Shown: in pieces, positions 55,555 through 64,000 of the stretch
Layout: each line of letters begins with the position of its first letter
Numbering within the stretch: position 1 is the stretch's first letter
Assembly (NCBI RefSeq): GCF_017888565.1
Contig: NZ_JAGHFX010000057.1
Location: 1 to 64,000 of the forward strand
Direction of reading: 5' to 3'
From: Clostridium sp.
Lineage (GTDB): Bacteria; Bacillota; Clostridia; Clostridiales; Clostridiaceae
Length of the DNA: 64,000 nucleotides
Translations under genes and position numbers: made by a program
Notes under the pieces: generated by a model
Databases searched by the model: none
What the model was told of the DNA's origin: nothing
The model's input: only the letters and a program-made list of their open reading frames with translations

Positions 55555-57285
55555 ATGGAAATAAGAAAGTCAACAGTATATAAAAGGTTATTTGCAGCTA
55601 ATATATTAGTTACTATTTTTTTAATAGCAACATTGGATTTTTATTTTGTAAAAAAGTTTTTAGATAACAATAGAGATGCTAAATCCTATATAAATGAAAA
55701 AGTTGTTTACGATGTTAATGATGAAATAAATAAGATAAATAATTCAAGTGATTTAATTGTAAGAAATATGTATAGTGATTTGAGTGTTGTTGAAGATATA
55801 CTTAGATTTATGAATACAGATACAATTTCTTATTTAAAAAATAAGTTGGACAGGTTATCTGAAAGCTCTAGTTATTACTACAATGGTACTGAAAGGTTTG
55901 TAAGATCTTCGTTTAATTTAAATTATAATTTAGAGGAAATCGCATTTATAAGTTACAGTAGAATGGAGAAGAGTTCTTTTAATAGAAAAAATCAAATAAA
56001 AATAACAAGTATTAATAAGGAAGATATACCAATAGAAGAAGGATTTAATAATATTTTTGGGGATAAAAATACATTAAAATTTATAAGAGAAGTAAGAGAT
56101 CCAGTTAACTTAAAGAGCGAAGGTATAATAATTCTTACATATAATTTAAATCATATAAAAGAGATAGTAAAAAAATATGAAAATGAACATCAAGTTATGG
56201 TGTTTGATAATAATGGATATATTATTTATAACTCTGATGGAGACTATAATTATGAAAAATATGAATATTACGATGAAATAGTAAAAAGTGATGGAGAGGT
56301 AAAATTAGATAAAAGCTATTATATAAATAAGAGTGTGAATTCGTCAGCAATAATGTCTGTATCCAAAATGGTAAAGCGTGATGTTAATAAAATTTCAATA
56401 GGATTAATTAATTCTTTAGTTTTTGTTGATAGTTTAGTTTTAATAATCTCTCTATCCATCTTATACATTAAATTAAAATTCTTAAGTGATAGAACAGATA
56501 ATATATTAGTTGCTATGGAAGAAGTAAAGAGTGGTAATTTAGATATAGAAATACCAATAACATCAGATAATGATGAAATTAATTATATTTCAGAAAACTT
56601 TAATGAGATGTGTAAAGACCTAAATGAATATATTAAAAAAATATATTTAGCAGAAATTGAACAAAAAAAGGCAGAAATGATAGCGTTACAAAATCAAATT
56701 AATCCACACTTTTTATATAATACTTTAGAGTCAATAAGAATGAAAGCTATTTGCAATGGAGATAAAGAAGTTGGAAAAATGTTATATACACTTTCTTTCT
56801 TATTTAGAAAGCAAGTAAAGGATAGTAATATCATAACATTAAAGGATGAATTAGATTATTGCAGTAAATACATAGAAATATTTAAATTTAGATACTATGA
56901 CAATTTTAATTTTGAAATAAATTGTCCAAATGATCTTGAAAAATATAAAATTATAAAATTTTCGATACAGCCATTAATAGAAAATTATTTTATACATGGG
57001 ATTAGATTTGAAGATTATGATAATAAATTAAAGATAGATGTAACTAAAGAAGAAAATGATATTTTTATAAAAATCATAGATAATGGTAGAGGAATTTCTG
57101 ATGAAAAATTAGGGGAAATAAATGATAAATTATTAAGTAGCAAACAAGATGGTAATTCGATAGGTATAGCAAATGTGAATAAGAGAATTATTAATGAATA
57201 TGGGGAAGGGTATGGAGTAAAAATATTAAAAAAGGATGATAAAGGAATAACTATAATAGTTAAAATATTATGTAAAGAGGTATGA
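55555..57285 (+). CDS. YesM-type sensor histidine kinase
   Basis: The 576-aa kinase has a first membrane helix at about 12-32, a long outside sensor domain to about 275, a second helix (SLVFVDSLVLIISLSILYI), HAMP, and a His_kinase domain with EMIALQNQINPHFLYNTLESIRM, in which the His near residue 384 is phosphorylated. An HATPase domain follows (PLIENYFIHG, DNGRGIS). This class senses extracellular carbohydrates and works with AraC-type response regulators. The stop codon overlaps the next ATG region, so the pair is coupled. It probably detects host glycan or mannan and activates the transporter and mannosidase genes. Confidence 0.94.
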   Translation: MEIRKSTVYKRLFAANILVTIFLIATLDFYFVKKFLDNNRDAKSYINEKVVYDVNDEINKINNSSDLIVRNMYSDLSVVEDILRFMNTDTISYLKNKLDRLSESSSYYYNGTERFVRSSFNLNYNLEEIAFISYSRMEKSSFNRKNQIKITSINKEDIPIEEGFNNIFGDKNTLKFIREVRDPVNLKSEGIIILTYNLNHIKEIVKKYENEHQVMVFDNNGYIIYNSDGDYNYEKYEYYDEIVKSDGEVKLDKSYYINKSVNSSAIMSVSKMVKRDVNKISIGLINSLVFVDSLVLIISLSILYIKLKFLSDRTDNILVAMEEVKSGNLDIEIPITSDNDEINYISENFNEMCKDLNEYIKKIYLAEIEQKKAEMIALQNQINPHFLYNTLESIRMKAICNGDKEVGKMLYTLSFLFRKQVKDSNIITLKDELDYCSKYIEIFKFRYYDNFNFEINCPNDLEKYKIIKFSIQPLIENYFIHGIRFEDYDNKLKIDVTKEENDIFIKIIDNGRGISDEKLGEINDKLLSSKQDGNSIGIANVNKRIINEYGEGYGVKILKKDDKGITIIVKILCKEV

Positions 57286-57287
57286 TT

Positions 57288-58808
57288 ATGTATGATGTTA
57301 TGTTAGTTGATGACGAAAAATTAATAACACAAGGGCTAATGAATATTATTGATTGGGAAAACCTCGGGTTAAAGGTAAGAGAAATAGCACATAATGGAGA
57401 AGAAGCCTTAAATAAATTTAAGGAAAAAGCAGTAGATATTATTGTAACAGATATTAGCATGCCTAAATTAACAGGATTAGAACTAATTAGTGAAATAAGA
57501 AAAATAAATTCAAAAACAAGATTTACAATCCTTACTGGATATGATGAATTTGCTTATGCAAAAGAGGCAATAAAATACGGTGTTGAAAGTTATATATTAA
57601 AGCCAATAAATGAAGAAGAACTTGAAGAGGTTATGGCGAGTATTGTTAGAAGTTTAGATTATAAGAAGAAAGAGAAAAATATACTTTTAGATAAGAACAG
57701 AAAATTAATTCAATACCTAGAAGAAATGTTAGATGAGAATTTTATCTATGATATGAAGGATTCAATATCAATAGATATATATAATAAAATATATACTGTA
57801 GCTAATATAAAATTTATGAGAAAAGAAGATGAGGAAGAGCGGGTAGATATAGAAGATATAATAGAAGAATATACAAATAATAAGTATGAGATTCTTTACA
57901 AATATGATGATCAAGCTATATTAATAAATTCTTGGGATAAAAATACATCTAGAAACGAAATTATTAATTATTATGAAGACATTAAGGAAAGCGTTATTAA
58001 AGAAACTAAGAAGGAAATATTTATTGCTGTGGGAGATACTGTTTCTAATATAAGTAATATAAGAAAAAGCTATAAAGGCGCCAATGAACTTAAAAAATAT
58101 ATATTAACAGAAGGCACCAATAAATGTATATATAAAGAGAATATTAGAGATATAAAAGAAAAGAATATGAACTTTAAAGAAGAAATAGATTATATAAACA
58201 AGTTAATTATAGAAAAAAATAATAAGGGCTTAGAAGAGTATATATCAGAAATAATAGAGAATAGAGAATTAACGCCTAAAAATATTTATGATTTTTCAAT
58301 AAAGGTTATAGTATTAATAGATGATATATCAAGTGAATTTAAGCTAGAAAAAAAGTATGGAAGAGATAGTTTAAGTAATACTATTATAGAATTATGTAAT
58401 GAAAATACTAGAAAAAGTGTTAAGGCATTCATAATTAGAGAAATAGAGGAACTTATAGATGCTATGTATAAAAATACAATAAAATATAGTCCTGTAGTTC
58501 AGCAAATAGTAAATATAGTGAATGATAGATATTATGAAGAGTTAAGCTTAAAAACTTTAGCGTATCAATATAATATAAATAGTTCATATTTGGGGCAAAT
58601 CTTTTCAAAGGAAACAGGAAGTTCATTTTCAGAATACTTAAATAAGACAAAAAATATGAAGGCAAAGGAACTAATACTTAATACAAATATGAAAATAAAT
58701 GATATTGCTAAGGCAGTTGGTTATATTGATACGAGTTATTTCTATAGAAAGTTTAAAAAATATTATGGAGTGTGTCCATCAACATTAAGAGAAATGAAAA
58801 ACTATTAA
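57288..58808 (+). CDS. YesN-type response regulator (receiver plus AraC DNA-binding domain)
   Basis: The 506-aa protein has a receiver domain with LVDDEK and the phospho-acceptor Asp in IIVTDISMPKLTG (about residue 55), a long linker region, and a C-terminal AraC domain (ELSLKTLAYQYNINSSYLGQIFSKETGSSFSEYL, KINDIAKAVGYIDTSYFYRKFKKYYGVCPSTLREM). The ATG at 57282 overlaps the kinase stop, but AAGAGG is spaced properly only from the ATG at 57288. It lies directly before the permease genes, its likely targets, with a terminator between. Confidence 0.95.
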   Translation: MYDVMLVDDEKLITQGLMNIIDWENLGLKVREIAHNGEEALNKFKEKAVDIIVTDISMPKLTGLELISEIRKINSKTRFTILTGYDEFAYAKEAIKYGVESYILKPINEEELEEVMASIVRSLDYKKKEKNILLDKNRKLIQYLEEMLDENFIYDMKDSISIDIYNKIYTVANIKFMRKEDEEERVDIEDIIEEYTNNKYEILYKYDDQAILINSWDKNTSRNEIINYYEDIKESVIKETKKEIFIAVGDTVSNISNIRKSYKGANELKKYILTEGTNKCIYKENIRDIKEKNMNFKEEIDYINKLIIEKNNKGLEEYISEIIENRELTPKNIYDFSIKVIVLIDDISSEFKLEKKYGRDSLSNTIIELCNENTRKSVKAFIIREIEELIDAMYKNTIKYSPVVQQIVNIVNDRYYEELSLKTLAYQYNINSSYLGQIFSKETGSSFSEYLNKTKNMKAKELILNTNMKINDIAKAVGYIDTSYFYRKFKKYYGVCPSTLREMKNY

Positions 58809-58890
58809 TAAAGGAAGCTTGCCTGAATAGATAAGCCGAAAATCAACAGTTTGTGCTATATAAAAATTAAGTTATATATAATAATAAGCA

Positions 58891-58938
58891 AAAATCACCT
58901 AATAAGAATAATTAAATCTTATTAGGTGATTTTCTTTT
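58891..58938 (+). terminator. Terminator after the two-component genes
   Basis: AAAATCACCTAATAAGA (58891-58907) and TCTTATTAGGTGATTTT (58917-58933) form a perfect 17-bp stem followed by CTTTT. Confidence 0.93.
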
Positions 58939-59088
58939 AAATAATTTCAAAATTAATTAGTAAACTATAGTTTTGAGATATATCTACATTTTTATTTAGA
59001 TAAAAATAGAAACTTTAATTTATTCACTAAATCTAAAGTATTTCAACTTTAAAGGTAAAAGACTTGTATGATATATTTTAAGTAGTTA

Positions 59089-59102
59089 AAGAAACGTTTA
59101 CA
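59089..59102 (-). promoter_or_regulatory. cre-like site before the sugar permease genes
   Basis: On the minus strand TGTAAACGTTTCTT matches the cre consensus with one mismatch. It ends 17 bp before the start codon of the first permease. Confidence 0.5.
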
Positions 59103-59119
59103 GAGAAGGGGTTGGAGCA

Positions 59120-60079
59120 ATGTCTAAAGTTAAGAACTTAGATAAAGGGAAAAATAAATCAATATTTAAAAAGTTAAAAGAGAATAAGGAATTTTTACTA
59201 TTAACATTACCAGGGACATTATGGTTTTTAGTATTTGCATATTTGCCTATGATAGGTATAATTATTGCATTTAAAAATTGGAGGATTAGCGGTGGATTTA
59301 TAGAAAGTTTAATAAAAAGTGAATGGGTAGGATTTGATAACTTCAAATTTCTATTTAATAGTAGCGATGCCTGGCTAATTACAAGAAATACAGTTTTATA
59401 TAATATTGTTTTTATAATTTTAGGGATAGTGCTTCCCGTTACATTAGCTATTTTATTAAAAGAACTATTAAATAAGAGACTATCTAAGTTTTACCAAAGC
59501 TCTATGTTCTTACCTTACTTTTTATCTTGGGTTGTCGTAAGTTACTGTTTATTTGCATTTTTAAGTCCAGAAAAAGGATATGTAAATGGAATTATAACAG
59601 CTTTAGGTGGAGAAAAAATATCTTGGTACACTGAGTCTAAATATTGGATTGTAATAATAATATTTATGAGTCAATGGAAGGCAGTTGGATATGGTACAGT
59701 TGTTTACTTAGCTTCCATATGCGGAATAGACAAGTCCTATTATGAAGCCGCTATGATAGATGGCGCAAATAAATGGCAACAAATAAAATATATAACTCTT
59801 CCATCATTAAAACCAGTTTTAATAATAATGTTTATAACAGCAGTAGGAGGAATGTTCAGAGCTGATTTTGGACTATTCTATCAACTCCCAAAGAATTCTG
59901 GGGCGTTATATCCAGTAACAAATGTTATAGATACTTATGTATATAGAGGTTTAACTAACCTAGGGAATATAGGAATGAGTTCAGCAGCAGCATTATATCA
60001 ATCATTCGTAGGACTTATTTTGATATTAGTTACTAATGGAATTGTTAGAAAAGTAGATAATGAAAATGCATTTTTCTAA
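59120..60079 (+). CDS. Sugar ABC transporter permease (LplB-like)
   Basis: The 319-aa inner-membrane protein has six helices and the permease signature loop EAAMIDGANKWQQIKYITLPSLKP (residues about 212-235), which contacts the ATPase. The N-terminal charged region followed by FLLLTLPGTLWFLVFAYLPMIGIIIAFKNW is typical of LplB/YteP-type permeases. GAAGGGGTTGGAGCA precedes the ATG. It pairs with the next permease and the LplA-like lipoprotein at 46903. No ATPase gene is adjacent, as is common when a shared MsmK-type ATPase serves several importers. Confidence 0.95.
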   Translation: MSKVKNLDKGKNKSIFKKLKENKEFLLLTLPGTLWFLVFAYLPMIGIIIAFKNWRISGGFIESLIKSEWVGFDNFKFLFNSSDAWLITRNTVLYNIVFIILGIVLPVTLAILLKELLNKRLSKFYQSSMFLPYFLSWVVVSYCLFAFLSPEKGYVNGIITALGGEKISWYTESKYWIVIIIFMSQWKAVGYGTVVYLASICGIDKSYYEAAMIDGANKWQQIKYITLPSLKPVLIIMFITAVGGMFRADFGLFYQLPKNSGALYPVTNVIDTYVYRGLTNLGNIGMSSAAALYQSFVGLILILVTNGIVRKVDNENAFF

Positions 60080-60098
60080 ATTAAAGGCGGTGTAAAAT

Positions 60099-61061
60099 AT
60101 GGCAGATAAATTTAAAAATATTTTTGATACAAATAAAGAACAAAATGAAGCAGAAGATCATTCAAACAAATTTAACTCAATATCAAAATCAACAAATAGG
60201 ATTTTAAATGTATTATTTGGAATCTTAGCAGCATTATGTATAGTACCATTTCTATTTGTTTTAATAATTTCTTTAACTAGTGAGAAATCATTACAAGCAA
60301 ATGGATATAGATTTTGGCCAGAGGAGTGGAGTCTAGAAGCATATAAATATATATTTGAATCTGGAAGCAATATAATTAGGGCTTATGGAGTAACTATTGT
60401 AGTCACAATTACTGGAACAATACTTGGATTAATTATAATGACAACTTATGCTTATGCGTTATCAAGAAAGAATTTTGCATATAGAAAGTTTTTTACTAAG
60501 TTAATATTTATTCCTATGTTATTTTCAGGTGGTATGGTTTCATCATATTTAGTGGTAACAAGATTCTTAGGTCTTAAAAACAATATACTAGCTCTTATAC
60601 TACCTATTTGCGTCAGTTCATTTCACATTATAATTTTGAGAACTTTCTTTAAAACTACTGTACCAGATGCAATTATAGAATCTGCCAAAATAGATGGAGC
60701 TTCAGAGTTTTTATTATTTTTAAAAATAGTGTTACCAATATCACTTCCAGCAATAGCAACTATAGCTTTATTTTTAACATTAGGATTCTGGAATGATTGG
60801 TTTAATGCAATGCTATATATAGATAAAAATAGTTTAATACCATTGCAATATTTACTTATAAAGTTAGAAACATCAATAGAGTTCCTGGTGAATAATTCTC
60901 AAGCCATTGGCTTAAATGCAACTGAAGCAGTATCAAAAATGCCAAAAGAAACAGTGAAAATGGCAATAGTTGTTATAACTACTTTACCAATTATTTTTGC
61001 TTATCCATTTTTCCAAAAGTATTTTGTTAGTGGATTAACAGTTGGAGCAGTAAAAGAGTAA
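60099..61061 (+). CDS. Sugar ABC transporter permease (second subunit)
   Basis: The 320-aa protein has six helices and the loop motif ESAKIDGASEFLLFLKIVLPISLP (residues about 190-213). A charged N-terminus of about 40 residues precedes the first helix (LFGILAALCIVPFLFVLIISL). It follows the first permease by 19 bp with AAAGGCGGTG as ribosome binding site, and the GH38 gene follows by 86 bp, so import and breakdown of the same oligosaccharide are likely expressed together. Confidence 0.95.
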   Translation: MADKFKNIFDTNKEQNEAEDHSNKFNSISKSTNRILNVLFGILAALCIVPFLFVLIISLTSEKSLQANGYRFWPEEWSLEAYKYIFESGSNIIRAYGVTIVVTITGTILGLIIMTTYAYALSRKNFAYRKFFTKLIFIPMLFSGGMVSSYLVVTRFLGLKNNILALILPICVSSFHIIILRTFFKTTVPDAIIESAKIDGASEFLLFLKIVLPISLPAIATIALFLTLGFWNDWFNAMLYIDKNSLIPLQYLLIKLETSIEFLVNNSQAIGLNATEAVSKMPKETVKMAIVVITTLPIIFAYPFFQKYFVSGLTVGAVKE

Positions 61062-61147
61062 ATTAAATAAATTATTAGGTTATAAAGTTCATAGTATAGT
61101 AATAAAAAGTATAAGTTAAAATATTTAATATTTGTAGGAGAAAAGTT

Positions 61148-64000
61148 ATGTTTTATTTATTAGAAAGAATTGAAAAGACTTGTAATGAAATTGCTAAAAA
61201 TGTATATAGAAGTGAAATAAGCCTTGAAAATTATATGTATATTGATGGAAACTATCATAACATAGATTTAATAAAGGATGCTCCAAAGGATGGATGGAGA
61301 GAGTTTAAAAGTGGAGATTTATGGGGAGGCAAAGATTGTCATGGATGGTTTAAGTGCTCTGTAGAAGTTCCAAAGAACCTTGAAGGAAAAGTAATAGCAC
61401 TTAACTTTCATACTTTTGATGAAGGGTGGGATGCTACAAATCCTCAATTTATCTTATATGTTAATGGAGAGGAAATTCAAGGGTTAGATATAAATCATAG
61501 AGAAGTAATTTTAACCCATAATGCAGTTTCGGGGAAAAGGTATGATATAGATTTACATGCATATGCAGGAATGCTTGCTGATAAAAAAGCTACATTGCAT
61601 GGAAAATTAGTAGAAATAGATATGGATTCTAGAGAGTTGTACTGGAATCTAAAGGTACCTATGGATGTATGCAAAGAGTTAGATAAAGAAGATAAAAATA
61701 GAATAGATATGATAACTGTTTTAAATGAAGCTATCAATTTAATTGATTTAAGAAGACCTAAATCAAAAGAGTATGATGAAAGTGTTAAGGAAGCAAATAA
61801 CTTCCTAAATGAAAAATTTTATGGAGAATTATGTGGACATGAAGATGTAATTGCAACTTGTGTAGGGCATACTCATATAGATGTAGCTTGGCTTTGGACT
61901 GTTGCACAAACAAGAGAAAAAGTTGCTAGAAGCTTTTCAACAGTATTAAAACTAATGGAAGAGTATCCAGAGTATATATTTATGTCATCTCAACCACAGC
62001 TTTATAAGATGTTAAAAGAAGATCATCCTAAAATATATGAAAAAGTAAAGGAAAAAATTAAAGAAGGAGTTTGGGAGCCAGAAGGATCTATGTGGCTTGA
62101 AGCAGATTGTAATGTTACATCAGGAGAATCACTAGTAAGACAAATACTTCATGGTAAAAGGTTCTTTAAAGAAGAATTCAACGTAGATAATAAAATATTA
62201 TGGTTACCAGATGTTTTTGGTTATTCAGCAGCATTACCTCAAATACTTAAGAAATCAAATATAGATTATTTCATGACAACTAAAATAGCATGGAATCAAT
62301 TTAATAAAATTCCAAATGACACATTTATGTGGAGAGGTATAGATGGAAGTGAAGTACTAACGCATTTTATAACAACTACAGGTCCTGGACAAGATAGAGA
62401 ATCTCACTTCACAACATATAATGGACATATTCAGCCAGATGCAATAATGGGATCATGGAGAAGATATCAAAATAAGAATATAAATAACGATGTACTAGTT
62501 TCCTTTGGATGGGGAGATGGTGGTGGTGGTGCTACTATCGAAATGCTCGAAAATGGTAGAAGATTAGCAAAGGGGATACCAGGTGCACCAAGAGTTAAGA
62601 TGGGAACATCTCTAGATTATTTTAAAAGATTAGAAGAAAAAGTATCAGGAAATAAAGAGTTAAAAAAATGGGTTGGAGAATTATATCTTGAATACCATAG
62701 AGGTACTTATACTTCAATGGCAAGAAATAAAAGAGATAATAGAAAATGTGAAAATTTATATACAGCAGCAGAAAAGCTGAGTTCCATATCAATGCTATTA
62801 GGTAATGAATACCCTCAAGAGAATATTAATAATTCATGGGAAAAAGTTCTACTAAATCAATTCCATGATATTATTCCAGGATCATCTATTAAAGAAGTTT
62901 ATGATGTTACAGAAGTTGAGTATAAGGAGTTATTAGAAAATGTAGATAATTTAATAGAAAATAGCATGGATAATATACTTTCAGAAATAAATCTTAAAGA
63001 GAGAAGTGTAATAGTTTCTAATACTTTAGGTTTTGAGAGAAATGATATTGCAACATTTGAAATTCCAAAAGATATAAAAAATCCAGCAGTAGTTGATGAA
63101 GATGATTTAGAGATTGTGTGCCAAAAAATAGATGGAAATAAAGCAATATTTTTTGCAAAGGCTATTCCTGCAAATGGATATAAATCATTTAGGATAATAG
63201 AAGCAACTAAAGAAACAAATGAATTAGTTAAGCTTTCAAAAGAAGAAGCGGAAAATAAATTTTTCAAGATTATATTTGATAATCAAGGACAAATTACATC
63301 ATTTATAAATAAAGAAGTAAATAGAGAAATATTAAAAGATGGAGCAATAGGTAATGAACTTCAAGCTTTTGAAGATAAGCCAATGTGCTTTGATAACTGG
63401 GATATAGATATATATTATAAAGAAAAAATGTGGAAAATAAATGATGTTCAAAATATTGAAGTTATAGAACAAGGACCAGTAAGAAGTACATTAAAGGTAG
63501 AAAGAAAATTCTTAGAATCAAAGATAATTCAAAAGATTCATATTTATAATGATATCGAAAGAATAGATTTTGAAACCTTTGCAGATTGGAAAGAAAAAGA
63601 TGTATTAGTTAAGGCAGCTTTCCCAGTAGAAATTAATACTAAGGAAGCTACTTATGAAATTCAATATGGAAATGTCACTAGACCAACACATAACAATACA
63701 TCTTGGGATGTTGCAGCATTTGAAGTTTGTGGTCATAAATGGGCTGATTTATCAGAAGGTGATTTTGGAGTTTCATTATTAAATGATTCTAAATATGGTC
63801 ATGACATAAAGGACGGAAACATGAGATTAACATTATTAAAATCAACATGTGATCCAAACCCAGATGCAGATAAGGAAGAGCATTTCTTCACATATTCAAT
63901 ATATCCTCATATTGGAACATGGAAAGAAGCAAAAACGGTTAATCAAGCTTATCAATTAAATACACCTTTATTTACAAAAGTTTGTGAAGAAAATAAAGGA
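61148..64000 (+). CDS. GH38 alpha-mannosidase (partial, cut by the window edge)
   Basis: The ORF is open from the ATG at 61148, after TAGGAGAAAAGTT, to the last base: 951 codons without a stop. An N-terminal beta domain is followed by the GH38 core. Zinc-ligand and active-site motifs are CVGHTHIDVAWLW (His near 241), WLPDVFGYSAALPQ with the nucleophile Asp near 355, and NQFHDIIPGSSIKEVYD. It lacks a signal peptide. Full-length bacterial GH38 enzymes are near 1,000-1,050 aa, so only the end is missing. It removes alpha-linked mannose from imported oligosaccharides in the cytoplasm. It was not in the track because it runs off the window. Confidence 0.93.
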   Translation, partial: MFYLLERIEKTCNEIAKNVYRSEISLENYMYIDGNYHNIDLIKDAPKDGWREFKSGDLWGGKDCHGWFKCSVEVPKNLEGKVIALNFHTFDEGWDATNPQFILYVNGEEIQGLDINHREVILTHNAVSGKRYDIDLHAYAGMLADKKATLHGKLVEIDMDSRELYWNLKVPMDVCKELDKEDKNRIDMITVLNEAINLIDLRRPKSKEYDESVKEANNFLNEKFYGELCGHEDVIATCVGHTHIDVAWLWTVAQTREKVARSFSTVLKLMEEYPEYIFMSSQPQLYKMLKEDHPKIYEKVKEKIKEGVWEPEGSMWLEADCNVTSGESLVRQILHGKRFFKEEFNVDNKILWLPDVFGYSAALPQILKKSNIDYFMTTKIAWNQFNKIPNDTFMWRGIDGSEVLTHFITTTGPGQDRESHFTTYNGHIQPDAIMGSWRRYQNKNINNDVLVSFGWGDGGGGATIEMLENGRRLAKGIPGAPRVKMGTSLDYFKRLEEKVSGNKELKKWVGELYLEYHRGTYTSMARNKRDNRKCENLYTAAEKLSSISMLLGNEYPQENINNSWEKVLLNQFHDIIPGSSIKEVYDVTEVEYKELLENVDNLIENSMDNILSEINLKERSVIVSNTLGFERNDIATFEIPKDIKNPAVVDEDDLEIVCQKIDGNKAIFFAKAIPANGYKSFRIIEATKETNELVKLSKEEAENKFFKIIFDNQGQITSFINKEVNREILKDGAIGNELQAFEDKPMCFDNWDIDIYYKEKMWKINDVQNIEVIEQGPVRSTLKVERKFLESKIIQKIHIYNDIERIDFETFADWKEKDVLVKAAFPVEINTKEATYEIQYGNVTRPTHNNTSWDVAAFEVCGHKWADLSEGDFGVSLLNDSKYGHDIKDGNMRLTLLKSTCDPNPDADKEEHFFTYSIYPHIGTWKEAKTVNQAYQLNTPLFTKVCEENKG

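Overview
The window is one continuous stretch of very AT-rich, gene-dense DNA. The A/T-heavy codon use, strong purine-rich ribosome binding sites, hairpin-plus-T-tract terminators, catabolite-repression (cre-like) sites and gene families (GlpP antiterminator, MurQ/MurP/MupG/MurR, VanZ, YhgE/Pip, YesM/YesN-type two-component system, DUF624, GH125) all point to a low-GC Firmicute, most probably Clostridium sensu stricto (cluster I). This assignment comes from gene content and composition only. No rRNA, tRNA, CRISPR array, prophage or replication origin was recognised.

Left part (1-6.2 kb): the tail of an unknown membrane protein gene, then glycerol use (glpP, glpF, glpK). Terminator hairpins stand before both glpP and glpF, as expected for GlpP-controlled antitermination. 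A structured intergenic region and a large Sel1-repeat protein follow.

6.4-18.9 kb is largely a peptidoglycan-sugar recycling region. Operon 1 encodes a lactose/cellobiose-class PTS (IIA, a small unknown membrane protein, IIB, IIC), a MupG-type 6-phosphomuramidase (DUF871) and a MurK-like amino-sugar kinase. A cation efflux gene and an M18 aminopeptidase come next. Operon 2 is murQ-murP-mupG-murR, with a candidate MurR operator and a cre site ahead of murQ. Together the genes can import MurNAc or MurNAc-containing disaccharide, split the phosphorylated disaccharide, phosphorylate free amino sugar and convert MurNAc-6P to GlcNAc-6P.

19.2-34.2 kb: a giant cyclic beta-1,2-glucan synthase (about 2,856 aa), VanZ-like protein, methylglyoxal synthase, a TetR regulator, a maltose O-acetyltransferase-like enzyme, a YhgE/Pip membrane protein with two copies of a likely TetR operator in its promoter, and a cupin. 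34.2-41.4 kb: an AT-rich gene-poor stretch with an IS1595-like transposase relative whose catalytic positions look lost, an OmpR-type two-component system with a Met/His-rich sensor loop followed by a small secreted protein, a chemotaxis receptor, and two small genes of unknown function.

41.6-64 kb is mainly a mannoside (probably N-glycan or alpha-mannan) use region. It has a HAD phosphatase, ManA, a GntR regulator, a ROK sugar kinase, an aldo/keto reductase, a sugar-binding lipoprotein, an AraC regulator, a heterodimeric ABC exporter, GH125 alpha-mannosidase, a DUF624 protein, a YesM/YesN-type two-component system, two sugar ABC permeases and a GH38 alpha-mannosidase cut by the right edge. 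The inferred route is: binding protein and permeases import oligomannoside, cytoplasmic GH38 and GH125 release mannose, a kinase (perhaps the ROK protein) makes mannose-6-P, and ManA converts it to fructose-6-P. No ABC ATPase for the importer is present in the window. Similar AAACGTT-centred sites precede the ROK, binding-protein and permease units.
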